This document shows, in pieces, positions 33,270-42,164 of a stretch of DNA of 64,000 bases (positions are counted from its first letter, which is position 1; each line of letters opens with the position of its first letter). The translations under genes were made by a program, and so were the position numbers. The DNA comes from Deinococcus roseus. GTDB lineage: Bacteria; Deinococcota; Deinococci; Deinococcales; Deinococcaceae. The stretch covers positions 265,867 through 329,866 of the forward strand of contig NZ_BMOD01000003.1 in assembly GCF_014646895.1 (NCBI RefSeq), in the 5' to 3' direction. A model generated the notes under the pieces. It was given only the letters and a program-made list of their open reading frames with translations, was not told where the DNA came from and made no database searches.

Positions 33270-34568
33270 CTAAACCTGCAGTGCCCTCACCGCAGCCCGC
33301 TCCCGGAATTCTTCCATGTTCACCATGCTTCTCTGGTTGCGGGCCTCTTCAATGGCGAAGGCCAGGTACTGGCTTTCCAGGTACTGGCTGGTGGGTTCGA
33401 TGGTCCCGTTCTGGACGGCCTGCACGAAAGCCTGACAGACCCCATCGTCGCCGCCGCCGTGACCCATGCCTGCAGTGCCACTGGGGGCCTGAATGGGGAT
33501 CTGGTGCCCTCCAGTCAGGTAGGAGGTCTCGAAGGTGTGGGGTTCCAGCCAGATTTCCTGTTTGCGGTCTGTGAACACCGCCCTGAGCGTCGCTTTTGTG
33601 CCGTCAATTCGCACGTAACGGCCCTCTTCGCCAGAGTGTCCATGCATGGCCAGGGTGCCTGAGCCTCCACCAGCGAGTTCAAACATCACCACCTGGTGGT
33701 CCACCACATCGTTGTCAGACTGGTACACACAGACCCCATAAGGGCCTTCCTGCAGGGCTTTGATGCGGCCATCGAGCGACATGTCTGTGCTGATCACATT
33801 GACGGGCCAGCTCACATACTCGGTCAGGTAGATTTTGGCAGCATGGAAAGCGCAGGTTTCTGCAGCAGGACAGCCATCCAGACAGCGCTTCGGGGCACCT
33901 TCGGGTTTGTTCTCTTCCCTGAAGTGCAGCAAAGAACCAAAACTGGACAGGTGCTTGATGCGTTTGGGCAGAATCCAGGAGAGCTGGTCTAGGTCGTGGG
34001 AGCATTTCGCCAGGATCATCGGGCTGGATTTCTCGGTGTTGGACCAGTTGCCCCGCACAAAAGAATGGGAATAGTGAATGGAGGAGACGTTCTCGGACCA
34101 CTCGAAGTGGGTCACCTCGCCAAGTTGACCAGACTGCACCACATCATGAATCGTGGAGAAAAACGGGGTGTACCTGAGCACATAAGCCAGCATCAGGACC
34201 TTGCCAGAAGCCTCTGCAGCCTCTGCAATGCGAACGGCTCCAGAAAGGTTGTTGGTGATGGGCTTTTCCAGAAGCTGATGGTATCCCTTCTGCATGACTC
34301 TGGTGGCGCTCTCCTCATGCAGGTGGTCTGGAAGGGCATTCACCACCGCCTGGATGGGCAAATTGGCGTTCAGGGCATCCTGCCAGTTTGCGAAAGCATG
34401 ATTCAAAGGAATCCCGTGCTCTTCCATCATGCGCTGGCGTTTGCCAGGATCAGGGTCTGCCACAGCAACGAATTTGAGGCTTTCTGGATGCTCCAGCGCC
34501 CAGCGGGCAAACACGTCGTAACCGCGGCTGCCTGCGCCTAGAAGTAGGGCCTGAATGGGTTCGGTCAT
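33270..34568 (-). CDS. Gfo/Idh/MocA-family NAD(P)-dependent protein (possible GH109-like enzyme)
   Basis: A 432-residue protein. The Rossmann fold begins PIQALLLGAGSRGYDVFARW, then VAVADPDPGKR and the family motif LLEKPITNN (EKP). The second half has HYSHSFVRGNW, a KCSHDLDQLSW active-site-like motif and an unusual cysteine cluster RCLDGCPAAETCAFHA (about residues 228-243), typical of a subgroup found in sugar-catabolic clusters. It could oxidise a sugar, or, like GH109 alpha-N-acetylgalactosaminidases of the same superfamily, use NAD to cleave alpha-GalNAc bonds. Last gene of the sugar operon; a 193-bp gap with heptamer repeats separates it from the GH4 gene. Confidence 0.83.
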   Translation of the reverse strand: MTEPIQALLLGAGSRGYDVFARWALEHPESLKFVAVADPDPGKRQRMMEEHGIPLNHAFANWQDALNANLPIQAVVNALPDHLHEESATRVMQKGYHQLLEKPITNNLSGAVRIAEAAEASGKVLMLAYVLRYTPFFSTIHDVVQSGQLGEVTHFEWSENVSSIHYSHSFVRGNWSNTEKSSPMILAKCSHDLDQLSWILPKRIKHLSSFGSLLHFREENKPEGAPKRCLDGCPAAETCAFHAAKIYLTEYVSWPVNVISTDMSLDGRIKALQEGPYGVCVYQSDNDVVDHQVVMFELAGGGSGTLAMHGHSGEEGRYVRIDGTKATLRAVFTDRKQEIWLEPHTFETSYLTGGHQIPIQAPSGTAGMGHGGGDDGVCQAFVQAVQNGTIEPTSQYLESQYLAFAIEEARNQRSMVNMEEFRERAAVRALQV

Positions 34569-34590
34569 GGTGGGTACCTCAGGGGGAAAG

Positions 34591-34724
34591 CCATCAGCTG
34601 TCAGCCGTCAGCGGTCAGGTTGAATGGCAAGGGAGGTTCTACAGAAAAGACGGAAGTACAACAGGACAAATTTGACGGTTGGTGATGATCAGCATACCTT
34701 GCCCTCGGCTCTCGGCTCTCGGCA
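34591..34724. repeat. CAGCNGT and CTCGGCT heptamer repeats
   Basis: 34591-34620 holds CAGCTGT-CAGCCGT-CAGCGGT-CAGG; 34700-34724 holds CTCGGCT-CTCGGCT-CTCGGC. Both are 7-bp tandem runs in the gap between the oxidoreductase and GH4 genes. Confidence 0.65.
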
Positions 34725-34761
34725 AAGGGCGTGGCATGTGTCGCCCCTGCAGGTTCTCGGC

Positions 34762-36099
34762 TCAATCGGCAAGTGCAGCCTTCGCCCCACCTGCCATAAA
34801 CCGTGGCAAATACGCCTTCTGCGCCTCGGCCAGTTCATCAAAAAGGCTGCGGGCTTCAGAAAGGGAGCACACGGCAGCAGTGAGGGGGTCCAGCATCAGG
34901 GCGTGCACGGCGGCTTCACGGTCCTGTTCCAGCACGGCCTGCACGGCCATTTCATGGAAGGTCATGTGGGCACGGTCCAGTGCAGCCAGATGCTCAGGCA
35001 GGCGGCCAAAGTGGGTGGGTTGGATGCCGTTGTGGTCCAGCAGGCAGGCCACTTCCACACAGCCGCTTTGTGGCAGGTTCTCGATCAGGCCGGTGTTTTT
35101 CACATTTCCGTGAATGACCTGTGGGCGGTTCAGCGTGATGGCCTCGACCACCTGAGAGCCGAATTCGTGGCTGCGTTCCAGTTCCAGTGCCTCTGCCCCT
35201 TTTGCGATGGTTTCTCTGGCGTGCCTGTCGTGGTAGGAGCGCCAGTGGGGCCAGTGGTGGGCGTAATAGCCGCTTTCGCCGCGGTAGCCTGCACGGGTGT
35301 GCTTCTGGATCAGGTCGGGTCTTTTTCTGAAGTAAGGGGTGTATTCAGAGACATGCCCGCTGGATTCGGTGGTGAAGGCCCCCAGATGCAGCAGCATTTC
35401 AAACCGCACAGGGTCCTGCTCGTAGATCTTCGGGTTCTGGGCGACTTTGAGCAACTCCGGGTAAACGTCCTGCCCATCCACCTCCAGTTTGGTGAACCAG
35501 CTCAGGTGGTTGATGCCCCCGCACTGGTAACGCAGTTTCTGGTAAGGCACCCCGATGTACTCGGAGATCTGCTGGGCGGTTCCCTGCACGCTGTGACAAA
35601 GCCCAATCACCTGCAGGTCTGTGGCACGGGTGGCCAGCAAAACCAGGGCACTCATGGGGTTGGTGTAATTCATCACCACGGCTTTCGGGCAGAGGCGTTC
35701 AATGTCTTTCAGGATGGTCAGCCAGCTTGGGGCGGTGCGCAAAAATTTAAACAGTCCTCCCGGTCCGATGGTGTCTCCGATGCACTGGTCCACCCCGTAT
35801 TTGAGGGGAATCTCGTAGTCATACTGCACGTTTTCCAGACCGGAAACCTCAATGCAGGAGATCACGAAATCTGTTCCGGGCAGGGCCTGCAGGCGGTTGG
35901 TGGTGGCCGTCACCCGGAAATTCTTGCCGGATTTCTGGACGGCCAGTTCTGCCAGCTGGTGGGCCAGTTCCAGCCTGACCGGATCAATGTCCACCAGGGC
36001 GAATTCGCCGGTGTCCAGCCCTTCAATGCACAGCACATCGGTGACCATCTGCTGTGCAAAAACGGCGCTTCCTGCGCCCAGAATGACGATCTTGTTCAT
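34762..36099 (-). CDS. GH4-family NAD-dependent alpha-galactosidase-type enzyme
   Basis: A 445-residue cytoplasmic protein. The N-terminal Rossmann motif is KIVILGAGSAVFAQQMVTD; GDTIGPGGLFKFLRTAP and VMNYTNPMSALVLLA are GH4 signatures; GLCHSVQGT carries the CHSV motif typical of the alpha-galactosidase/galacturonidase branch (Mn2+-binding Cys and His), and CGGINHLSWFTKLEVDGQDV follows. GH4 enzymes cleave by transient oxidation at C3 with NAD+ and Mn2+. In this operon the natural substrate may be an alpha-galactosaminide taken up by the importer. AGGAGAGAAGC precedes ATG 36099. Confidence 0.9.
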   Translation of the reverse strand: MNKIVILGAGSAVFAQQMVTDVLCIEGLDTGEFALVDIDPVRLELAHQLAELAVQKSGKNFRVTATTNRLQALPGTDFVISCIEVSGLENVQYDYEIPLKYGVDQCIGDTIGPGGLFKFLRTAPSWLTILKDIERLCPKAVVMNYTNPMSALVLLATRATDLQVIGLCHSVQGTAQQISEYIGVPYQKLRYQCGGINHLSWFTKLEVDGQDVYPELLKVAQNPKIYEQDPVRFEMLLHLGAFTTESSGHVSEYTPYFRKRPDLIQKHTRAGYRGESGYYAHHWPHWRSYHDRHARETIAKGAEALELERSHEFGSQVVEAITLNRPQVIHGNVKNTGLIENLPQSGCVEVACLLDHNGIQPTHFGRLPEHLAALDRAHMTFHEMAVQAVLEQDREAAVHALMLDPLTAAVCSLSEARSLFDELAEAQKAYLPRFMAGGAKAALAD

Positions 36100-36212
36100 G
36101 CTTCTCTCCTGTGAAAAAATCAGAACGGAGTGTCTGCTTGCTCTGTTCGGATGGTCCGGACACCTCGGGCCTCCGTGTGGTCTGGTGTTGTCTTTGCTGC
36201 GAAATCAGAACC

Positions 36213-37118
36213 TCAGGACAGTTGCAGGTTCTGGGTTTGCTGGTACAGCTCGGTGATGCCTTCACGGGTCACGAAAGCCGTTCCACCTTTGCGGGCACAT
36301 TCTGCTCCGGCAGCCACACCCCAGCGCAGGGCATGCTCAGGGGCATAACCCTGTTCGGTGGCCCACAAATAGGCTCCCAGCAGGCTGTCTCCGGCCCCGA
36401 TGGGGTTTTTGACTTTCACCTTTGGGGCCTGCACATGCTGAACGGTTTCGGTCACCAGTGCGGCTCCCTGTGCGCCCAGCGTCAGCAGAATGGGGGTATT
36501 AAAGGTCTGGTAGAGTTCAGAGGCAGCTTCAAAAGCCTCTGTCATGGTGCTGATGGGTGCTCCTGCAATGGCGGCCAGTTCATGCCCGTTGGGTTTGCAC
36601 AGCAGTACCCCTGCAGAGAGGGCGAGGTCCAGGGCTTTGCCGCTGGTGTCCACCACGGGTTTTGAAGGCAAGCTGCTCAGGATGGCCCCGAAATGCTCTA
36701 AAGAATCTCCAGGGGGCAGGCTGCCGCAGATGGCCAGTTTCCCAGCAGGCAGTTTTGTCAGCAGCTTCTGCCAGTCTGCCTTGCCTACGGTTAAGCCTTT
36801 TTCATTGACTTCTGTGGGCTGGTCGGAACCGTCCAGCAGGATCTGGCATTCGCGGGTTTCTCCCTGCAATTCCAGAAAAACCCCATCCAGACCTTCCTGC
36901 TGCATCAAGTGGCGGAACTTCAGGCCGTTGAAGCCGCCCAGAAAACCGGCCAGCAACACCTCGCCGCCCAGCACCCGCACCACGCGGGCCAGATTGACCC
37001 CTTTTCCCCCGGCGTACTCAAAAGATTCCGTGACCCGGTGCAGGCTGTGGGGGGTCATTTTGCGGTCCAGGTGCAGCACCCGGTCAATGCAGGGATTGGG
37101 GGTGAGCGCGATGATCAT
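36213..37118 (-). CDS. PfkB-family kinase (tagatose-6-phosphate / 1-phosphofructokinase type)
   Basis: A 301-residue sugar kinase of the LacC/FruK type. It starts MIIALTPNPCIDRVLHLD (TPNPAID-like), then the first PfkB signature AGGKGVNLARVVRVLGGEVL, and the second PfkB motif PIGAGDSLLGAYLWA with catalytic Asp in GAGD. Its start overlaps the aldolase stop by 4 nt. With the aldolase and SIS protein it fits tagatose-6-P to tagatose-1,6-bisP; fructose-1-phosphate is the main alternative substrate. Confidence 0.88.
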   Translation of the reverse strand: MIIALTPNPCIDRVLHLDRKMTPHSLHRVTESFEYAGGKGVNLARVVRVLGGEVLLAGFLGGFNGLKFRHLMQQEGLDGVFLELQGETRECQILLDGSDQPTEVNEKGLTVGKADWQKLLTKLPAGKLAICGSLPPGDSLEHFGAILSSLPSKPVVDTSGKALDLALSAGVLLCKPNGHELAAIAGAPISTMTEAFEAASELYQTFNTPILLTLGAQGAALVTETVQHVQAPKVKVKNPIGAGDSLLGAYLWATEQGYAPEHALRWGVAAGAECARKGGTAFVTREGITELYQQTQNLQLS

Positions 37119-37969
37119 AGAACCTGCCCACTGCTCCCAAACGTCTGAATCAGGGTGCGCACGCGCTGGGTCATCACTTCACGGGCATAACCCAGGTATT
37201 TGCGGGCATCGTACAGTTTGGGGTCTGCAAGCTGTTCCCGCACGCCACGGGTGAATTCCAGCATCAGTTCGGTGGCAACATTCACTTTGGAGATGCCTTC
37301 ATGAATGGCAATGCGCAGGTCCTCGGGGGTGGCCCCGCTTGATCCGTGCAGCACCAGGGGAGCACCTGTCTGGTGGGAAAGTTCCCGCAGGTGGGAGATG
37401 TCCAGTTTTGCGGTTTTCTCGGTCTGTTTGTGGCTGGTCCCGATGTCTACAGCAACAGCATCCACCCCGGAGACCTTCATGAACTCGGATAGGGCACTGG
37501 CACTCAGGTGGGTGGCTTCGCGTTCGCCTTTCTGGGTGACTTCAAACTCGCCCTCCACGGCCACACCCAGAGCGTGGGCGGTCTTGGACAGCAGCTTCAG
37601 GCGCTTTGCGTTGCCGTCCAGGTCGAGGTCTCCGCCTTCCAGCATCACCATGTCAAAACCCAGGGCCACGGCGGTCAGGGCGCTTTCCAGGGTTTCGGCA
37701 TGGTCAAAGTGCAGGATCACCGGAATGGAGGCGTGTTCCCTCAGGCTCTGGCAAATGGCGGTCAGGTGTTCCAGACCTGCGTACCTTGCGGCGTTCTCGG
37801 AGACCTGCAGGATCACAGGGGCTTTTTCCAGTTCTGCCGCCTGCACGATGGCTTCCGCAGTTTCCATGTTCACGGCATTGAAGGCCCCGATGGCGTAACG
37901 GTGCTCACGGGCGTGGGCCAGCAGCGCAGCAGCGCGGTTTTTGGGTTTCAGTCTGAGGGCCGCAGTCAT
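37115..37969 (-). CDS. Class II ketose-bisphosphate aldolase (tagatose-bisphosphate type)
   Basis: A 284-residue zinc aldolase of the GatY/KbaY/FbaA family. Key features: YAIGAFNAVNMETAEAIVQA at the start, VILHFDHAETLESAL with the zinc His and catalytic Asp, MLEGGDLDLDGN, VEGEFE, VDIGTSHKQ, VLHGSSGATPEDLR with a zinc His, and KVNVATELMLEF phosphate-binding region. It would split tagatose-1,6-bisphosphate to DHAP and glyceraldehyde-3-phosphate. ATGA overlaps link it to both neighbours (SIS upstream, PfkB downstream). Confidence 0.88.
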   Translation of the reverse strand: MTAALRLKPKNRAAALLAHAREHRYAIGAFNAVNMETAEAIVQAAELEKAPVILQVSENAARYAGLEHLTAICQSLREHASIPVILHFDHAETLESALTAVALGFDMVMLEGGDLDLDGNAKRLKLLSKTAHALGVAVEGEFEVTQKGEREATHLSASALSEFMKVSGVDAVAVDIGTSHKQTEKTAKLDISHLRELSHQTGAPLVLHGSSGATPEDLRIAIHEGISKVNVATELMLEFTRGVREQLADPKLYDARKYLGYAREVMTQRVRTLIQTFGSSGQVL

Positions 37970-38919
37970 GACAGCACCACCACTTTGGTCAGGTGACGGG
38001 GCTGGGTGGTGTCCAGGCCTTTCAGTTGCGCCACCCGTTCACCCATGAGTTGCAGCACAGGCAGGGCCAGCAGAGGGGCCACTTCGGGGTTTTCGGTGGG
38101 GTAGGGGAGGGAGAGGTCGCCAGGGCCTCCAAAACCAATCACCCTTGCCCCTTTGCTCTGCAGGTCTCCGGTCAATCTGGTTTCCAGGGCGTGCGTTTCA
38201 GCGTTGTACAGCAGCACAGTCAGGGTGCGTTCATCCACCAGGGTGATGGGGCCGTGGCGGTACTCCAGCGGGTGGTAGGCCTGGGTGTAACTGAGGCTCA
38301 TTTCCTGCAGCTTGAGGGCACCCTCGTTGGCAATGCCGTAAAACTGACCTCCTCCCAGGTAAACAAAGTGGGAGCGGTCCTGCAACAGGCGGTCCAGCTG
38401 GGTGGAAGCTTCGTGCAGGAAATCCTCGGCCCGGTCCACATCTGCCTCCGAGACCTGGATTCCGGCCAGACGCAAAGACAGCAGGAGCATCAGGCTGGCA
38501 GAGGAGGTCATCACGATGCCCTCTCTGACGTGGGTGGCAGCGTAAACCGGGAAGTCGCTGATGCGCTCCAGGGTGCTGCCCTTTTCGCAGGTGATCCCGA
38601 TGACGGGGTAACCTTTCACCTTGCTGTACTCCACGGCCTCGATGGTTTCGGTGGATTCGCCGCTGCGGGAGAGGGCCAGAATTTGCACGGTTTCAGGGGT
38701 GTAACTGCTGGCGTGATGGGTCCACTCGCTGCCTGCAACCGGCTGGGAACGGAACCCGTGGCGGTTCAGCAGTGCACTGGCGGTCTGGGCCAGGTAAAAA
38801 GAGGTGCCACATCCGACCACAATGGTCAGTTTTTCTGGATTGAGCACGGGAAGCTCGATGGCAAGGGCGGATTTCCAGAAGGAAAACTGTTCGTAAATGC
38901 TCTGTTCGGTGACGTTCAT
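37966..38919 (-). CDS. SIS-domain sugar isomerase/deaminase (GlmS-C/AgaS-like)
   Basis: A 317-residue protein made of two SIS domains, like the C-terminal half of GlmS without the glutaminase domain. Visible motifs: VVGCGTSFYLAQTASALLNR, LALSRSGESTETIEAVEYSK (phosphosugar binding Ser residues), GGGQFYGIANEGALKLQEMS and EYRHGPITLVDE. The lack of a glutamine domain suits the catabolic direction: GalN-6-P to tagatose-6-P plus ammonia, the AgaS reaction. Glucosamine-6-P deamination is the alternative. AAGGAAGTCCC precedes ATG 38919; the stop overlaps the aldolase start. Confidence 0.87.
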   Translation of the reverse strand: MNVTEQSIYEQFSFWKSALAIELPVLNPEKLTIVVGCGTSFYLAQTASALLNRHGFRSQPVAGSEWTHHASSYTPETVQILALSRSGESTETIEAVEYSKVKGYPVIGITCEKGSTLERISDFPVYAATHVREGIVMTSSASLMLLLSLRLAGIQVSEADVDRAEDFLHEASTQLDRLLQDRSHFVYLGGGQFYGIANEGALKLQEMSLSYTQAYHPLEYRHGPITLVDERTLTVLLYNAETHALETRLTGDLQSKGARVIGFGGPGDLSLPYPTENPEVAPLLALPVLQLMGERVAQLKGLDTTQPRHLTKVVVLS

Positions 38920-39014
38920 TGGGACTTCCTTTCTGAAGGTGAGACGCTGGAAGAGGAGGACCTTCAGGTGGGTGAAGGGGAGAGGTTCAAAGGGGAGAGG
39001 GTCAGGGTGAGGGG

Positions 39015-39962
39015 TTATCCCTTATAACCCACAGCGGAAACCGCATCCCGCACCCGTTCCAGAGGCCGGTCCCAGCCTGCTTTTTTCGCGGCGTGCCAGA
39101 CGGCTCCAGAGAGGGGGCGAAGCAGGGGTTCTTGCAGGGTGCCTTCTGGGAGGGCATTTTTGACGCCTGAGAGCACCTGCTGGCTTTTGAAGAGGGATCC
39201 AGCGTAACTCCATTTCAGGTCGCTGTCCTGCAAGCCGAGTCTGGTCCAGGCGGTCTGAATGTGGCAGGCCAGATGGCTGCTGGCATCGGAAAGCAGCTTC
39301 TGGGCGGTGGGGTTTCCAGCCTGGGCCATGCGGTCCACCTGCTGGGCCAGTGCAGCGACCTGCGATCTGGGGTGGGTCAGGGTGTAAAACCAGGAGAGCA
39401 GGTCGGGTCCGGGATCTGCAGAGGGAATGCTCAGGGTTTCCAGCAAATTGGCCCTGAAAACCTCGTCCTGCAAGCGGCCATCCAGGGTCTGGGTCAGCAA
39501 TGAAAGCGCCTGATGACCGATCCAGTGGGCGCTGCCCTCGTCTCCGATCTGTTCTCCCCAGCCTCCGACCCGAATGTGCTTCTGTCCGCCGCTGCCCCAG
39601 GCCATTGAGCCTGTTCCAGCCAGCATCAGAACTCCGGCCTGATCGCAGAACGCTCCTTCAAAGGCCACCTGCACGTCGTTGACCACATCATGGGGCACAT
39701 CGGAAATCCAGTCCTGCACGGTCTGTTCCTGCTGTCTGGAGCAGGTGTCCATTTCGCCGTAACCGGGAAGCCCGAAGCAGGCAGAAACCAGAGAAACCTG
39801 TGGCAGGGCATTCAGGAAGCTGTTCAAGGTGTCCTTCCACTTTGCGTTGTCAAAAGGGTTGACCCCGGAGGTGTAGAAAGGCCCCAGCACGGAGCCTGTC
39901 TCGCTGAGCAGGAGGGCAGCGGTTTTGCTGCCACCCCCATCCAGCCCCAGCACGTAATCCAT
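39015..39962 (-). CDS. BadF/BcrA-type ATPase, N-acetylhexosamine kinase
   Basis: A 315-residue kinase of the ASKHA fold. The phosphate-1 loop is LGLDGGGSKTAALLL, then SACFGLPGYG, the VNDVQVAFEGAF segment with catalytic Asp, and LMLAGTGSMAWG plus GGWGEQIGDEGSAHWIGHQAL, as in human/bacterial N-acetylglucosamine kinases. In this operon it is the natural candidate to phosphorylate imported GalNAc or GalN at O6, replacing a PTS. ATG 39962 shares one base with the stop of the binding-protein gene (TGATG). Confidence 0.87.
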   Translation of the reverse strand: MDYVLGLDGGGSKTAALLLSETGSVLGPFYTSGVNPFDNAKWKDTLNSFLNALPQVSLVSACFGLPGYGEMDTCSRQQEQTVQDWISDVPHDVVNDVQVAFEGAFCDQAGVLMLAGTGSMAWGSGGQKHIRVGGWGEQIGDEGSAHWIGHQALSLLTQTLDGRLQDEVFRANLLETLSIPSADPGPDLLSWFYTLTHPRSQVAALAQQVDRMAQAGNPTAQKLLSDASSHLACHIQTAWTRLGLQDSDLKWSYAGSLFKSQQVLSGVKNALPEGTLQEPLLRPLSGAVWHAAKKAGWDRPLERVRDAVSAVGYKG

Positions 39963-41227
39963 CAGTTGCTCCCGATCACTTTGCCCTGGTTCAGCAGGTT
40001 CTGCATGTCTTTGGTGGCGTTCTTGACGGCGTCTGCCACCTTGGCGTTGCCTGTCCAGACCAGGTTCATGCTGGTGTTCAGGGCAGTGAGCACTTCTGGC
40101 AGGTTCGACAGATTGCGCACATCGCTGTTGATGATCACGGAGTTTTTGAGCTGGTCAAACACCACGCCAGCATTGCGGCCAGGAAGGGCCTGCAGGTACT
40201 GGGTTTTGTACTGATCGGCCAGGGTGGGCAAGAGTCCCTTCTGGGCGATCATGCGCTGGGCCTGGGTGCTGGTGTTCAGCCATTCGATCAGCTTGCTGGC
40301 GGCTTCCTTGTTTTTGCTTCCAGCAGGCACCACCAGGGCGTGGGCACTGAAGACCGGGCGGGCAGGTTTGCCTTTCTGTAGGCTGGGGAAAGGAGCGTAA
40401 GCCCAGTCCAGATCGGGGTTCTGGGACCACACGGGCACCATCCAGGAACCTTCCACGAAGATGCCCACCTGTCCGGCCAGGAACTGCTGGTAGCCCTGCT
40501 GGCCCACATCTGCGGGACCTGCGCTGACCTTGTGCTTGTAGATCAGGTCGCTGAGCTTCTGGGCGGTGTCACTGAAGGTGCGGTCCAGGTTGGATTTGAA
40601 GGTCTTGCCGGACTTTTTGATCAGGCCTTTGCCGCCGTTGGAATAATAGAAGCTCATGCCGTATTCGAGGTCCACTTGCAAATCCTGGGCGTTGATGCCC
40701 CAGACTTTCTTGCCGTCTTTCTCGAAGGTGAGTTTCTTGGCTGCGTCCAGCATCTGGTCCCAGGTCCACTCTTTGGTGGGCACGGCCACGCCGCGCTCTT
40801 TGAACAGGGCACGGTTGATGAACACGGTGACCGCCTGGGGTCCGAGGGGCACCCCGTAAAGTTTGCCACCAACCCGGTAAGGATCCAGCATGTTCTTGTT
40901 GATGGAAGTGAGGGACTTCTCAGGCACCGACAGGGGAGCCAGAGCGCCCTGGGACTGGTAGAAGGGGAAGTTGTCCAGGTTCATCCACATCACATCGAAG
41001 GTGCTTCCCCCGGCGGTCATGGCGGCGGCTTTCTGCCAGTACACGCCCCAGGGCACCAGGTTGTACTCCACATCGATGGTGGGGTTGGCTTTCTCGAAGG
41101 CAGCAATCAATGCCTCGTCGGTTTTCTGGCGGGTGGCGTCCCAGGTGGCGTACTGGATGGTCACTTTCTGGGCGGATGCGACAGTCAGGGCCAGCAGGGA
41201 CAGGGTCAGAACAGATGCTTTTTTCAT
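39962..41227 (-). CDS. Carbohydrate ABC transporter, substrate-binding protein (CUT1)
   Basis: A 421-residue extracytoplasmic binding protein with signal MKKASVLTLSLLALTVASA; ATG 41227 has AAGGAG 8 nt upstream. The mature part is a family-1 solute-binding protein: VTIQYATWDATRQKTDEALI, FEKANPTIDVEYNLVPWG, FDVMWMNLDNFPFYQSQGAL, GVPLGPQAVTVFINRALFKE and GQVGIFVEGSWMVPVW. It is the specificity component of the MalFG-like permeases encoded just upstream. I infer that the ligand is an alpha-galactosaminide oligomer, from operon context alone. Confidence 0.92.
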   Translation of the reverse strand: MKKASVLTLSLLALTVASAQKVTIQYATWDATRQKTDEALIAAFEKANPTIDVEYNLVPWGVYWQKAAAMTAGGSTFDVMWMNLDNFPFYQSQGALAPLSVPEKSLTSINKNMLDPYRVGGKLYGVPLGPQAVTVFINRALFKERGVAVPTKEWTWDQMLDAAKKLTFEKDGKKVWGINAQDLQVDLEYGMSFYYSNGGKGLIKKSGKTFKSNLDRTFSDTAQKLSDLIYKHKVSAGPADVGQQGYQQFLAGQVGIFVEGSWMVPVWSQNPDLDWAYAPFPSLQKGKPARPVFSAHALVVPAGSKNKEAASKLIEWLNTSTQAQRMIAQKGLLPTLADQYKTQYLQALPGRNAGVVFDQLKNSVIINSDVRNLSNLPEVLTALNTSMNLVWTGNAKVADAVKNATKDMQNLLNQGKVIGSN

Positions 41228-41285
41228 GGGATGCTCCTTGTACGCTTTCATGAAGCGAATCGAAATCTTGACCGGGTGGAGGGTT

Positions 41286-42164
41286 TCAGCCTTTGATTCC
41301 GCTGGTGATGGCAGAATCGGTGAGGTAACGCTGCACGAACAGGTAGGCGAGGATGGTGGGCAGGCTGGCCAGGGTGGCTCCGGCCATCAGGACCGGGACG
41401 TTCACCGAGAACTGGTTTTGCAGGCTCAGCAGCCCCACCGGAAGGACCATCTTGTCCTGGGATTGCAGCACGATCAGGGGCCACAGGAAGTTCTGCCAGT
41501 TGCCCAGGAAGGCAAAGAGCCATGCGGCGGCAATTGCGCCTCTGGAAGCGGGAATGCCGATGTGCCACAGGGCGGTGAACCAGGTGCCGCCATCCACCAG
41601 AATGCTTTCTTCCAGGCTTTTGGGCAGGTTTCTGAAGAACTGGAACAGCAGGAACACCGTGAAGGCGTTGGAGATGCTGGGAATGATCAGGGCGGCGTAA
41701 GAGTCGTACCAGCCGAACTGCTTGATCATCAGGAAAGTGGGGATCAGGGTGACCTGCCAGGGCACGATGAGGGACAGGATGTGCGAACCAAAAAGCAGGT
41801 TGTTGCCCGGAAAGCGCAGTCTGGCGAAAGCGTAAGCAGCAGGAGCGGCGGTGATCACGTTCAGGCTGGCGATGGCCATGGAGGTCCAGACGCTGTTCCA
41901 GAACATCTTCAGGAAGGGGATGGTGTCAAAGAGCTGCTGGAAATTGGCGAGGCTCCAGCTTTTGGGAATCCACACAGGAGGCCAGGCGTAGGCTTCCACA
42001 GGGGTCTTGAAGGCGGTGAGGATCATCCAGAAGAAGGGCAGGAAGATCATCAGGGAGCCGATAGAAAGGGCGGCAATGATCAGAACGCGCCAGAGGGGAA
42101 TTTTCACGGTGTTTTTGGCCTTTGAGGTGGTCACGGTCAGGTTCTGGCGGTTACTGTTGGTCAT
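41286..42164 (-). CDS. Carbohydrate ABC transporter permease (MalG-like)
   Basis: A 292-residue six-helix permease. The N-terminal helix is ALSIGSLMIFLPFFWMILTA; AFKTPVEAYAWPPVWIPKSW is the usual MalG-type periplasmic loop; the EAA loop reads EESILVDGGTWFTALWHIGI followed by PASRGAI. It pairs with the MalF-like protein, whose gene overlaps it by 14 nt. No ATP-binding subunit is encoded in the cluster. Confidence 0.92.
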   Translation of the reverse strand: MTNSNRQNLTVTTSKAKNTVKIPLWRVLIIAALSIGSLMIFLPFFWMILTAFKTPVEAYAWPPVWIPKSWSLANFQQLFDTIPFLKMFWNSVWTSMAIASLNVITAAPAAYAFARLRFPGNNLLFGSHILSLIVPWQVTLIPTFLMIKQFGWYDSYAALIIPSISNAFTVFLLFQFFRNLPKSLEESILVDGGTWFTALWHIGIPASRGAIAAAWLFAFLGNWQNFLWPLIVLQSQDKMVLPVGLLSLQNQFSVNVPVLMAGATLASLPTILAYLFVQRYLTDSAITSGIKG

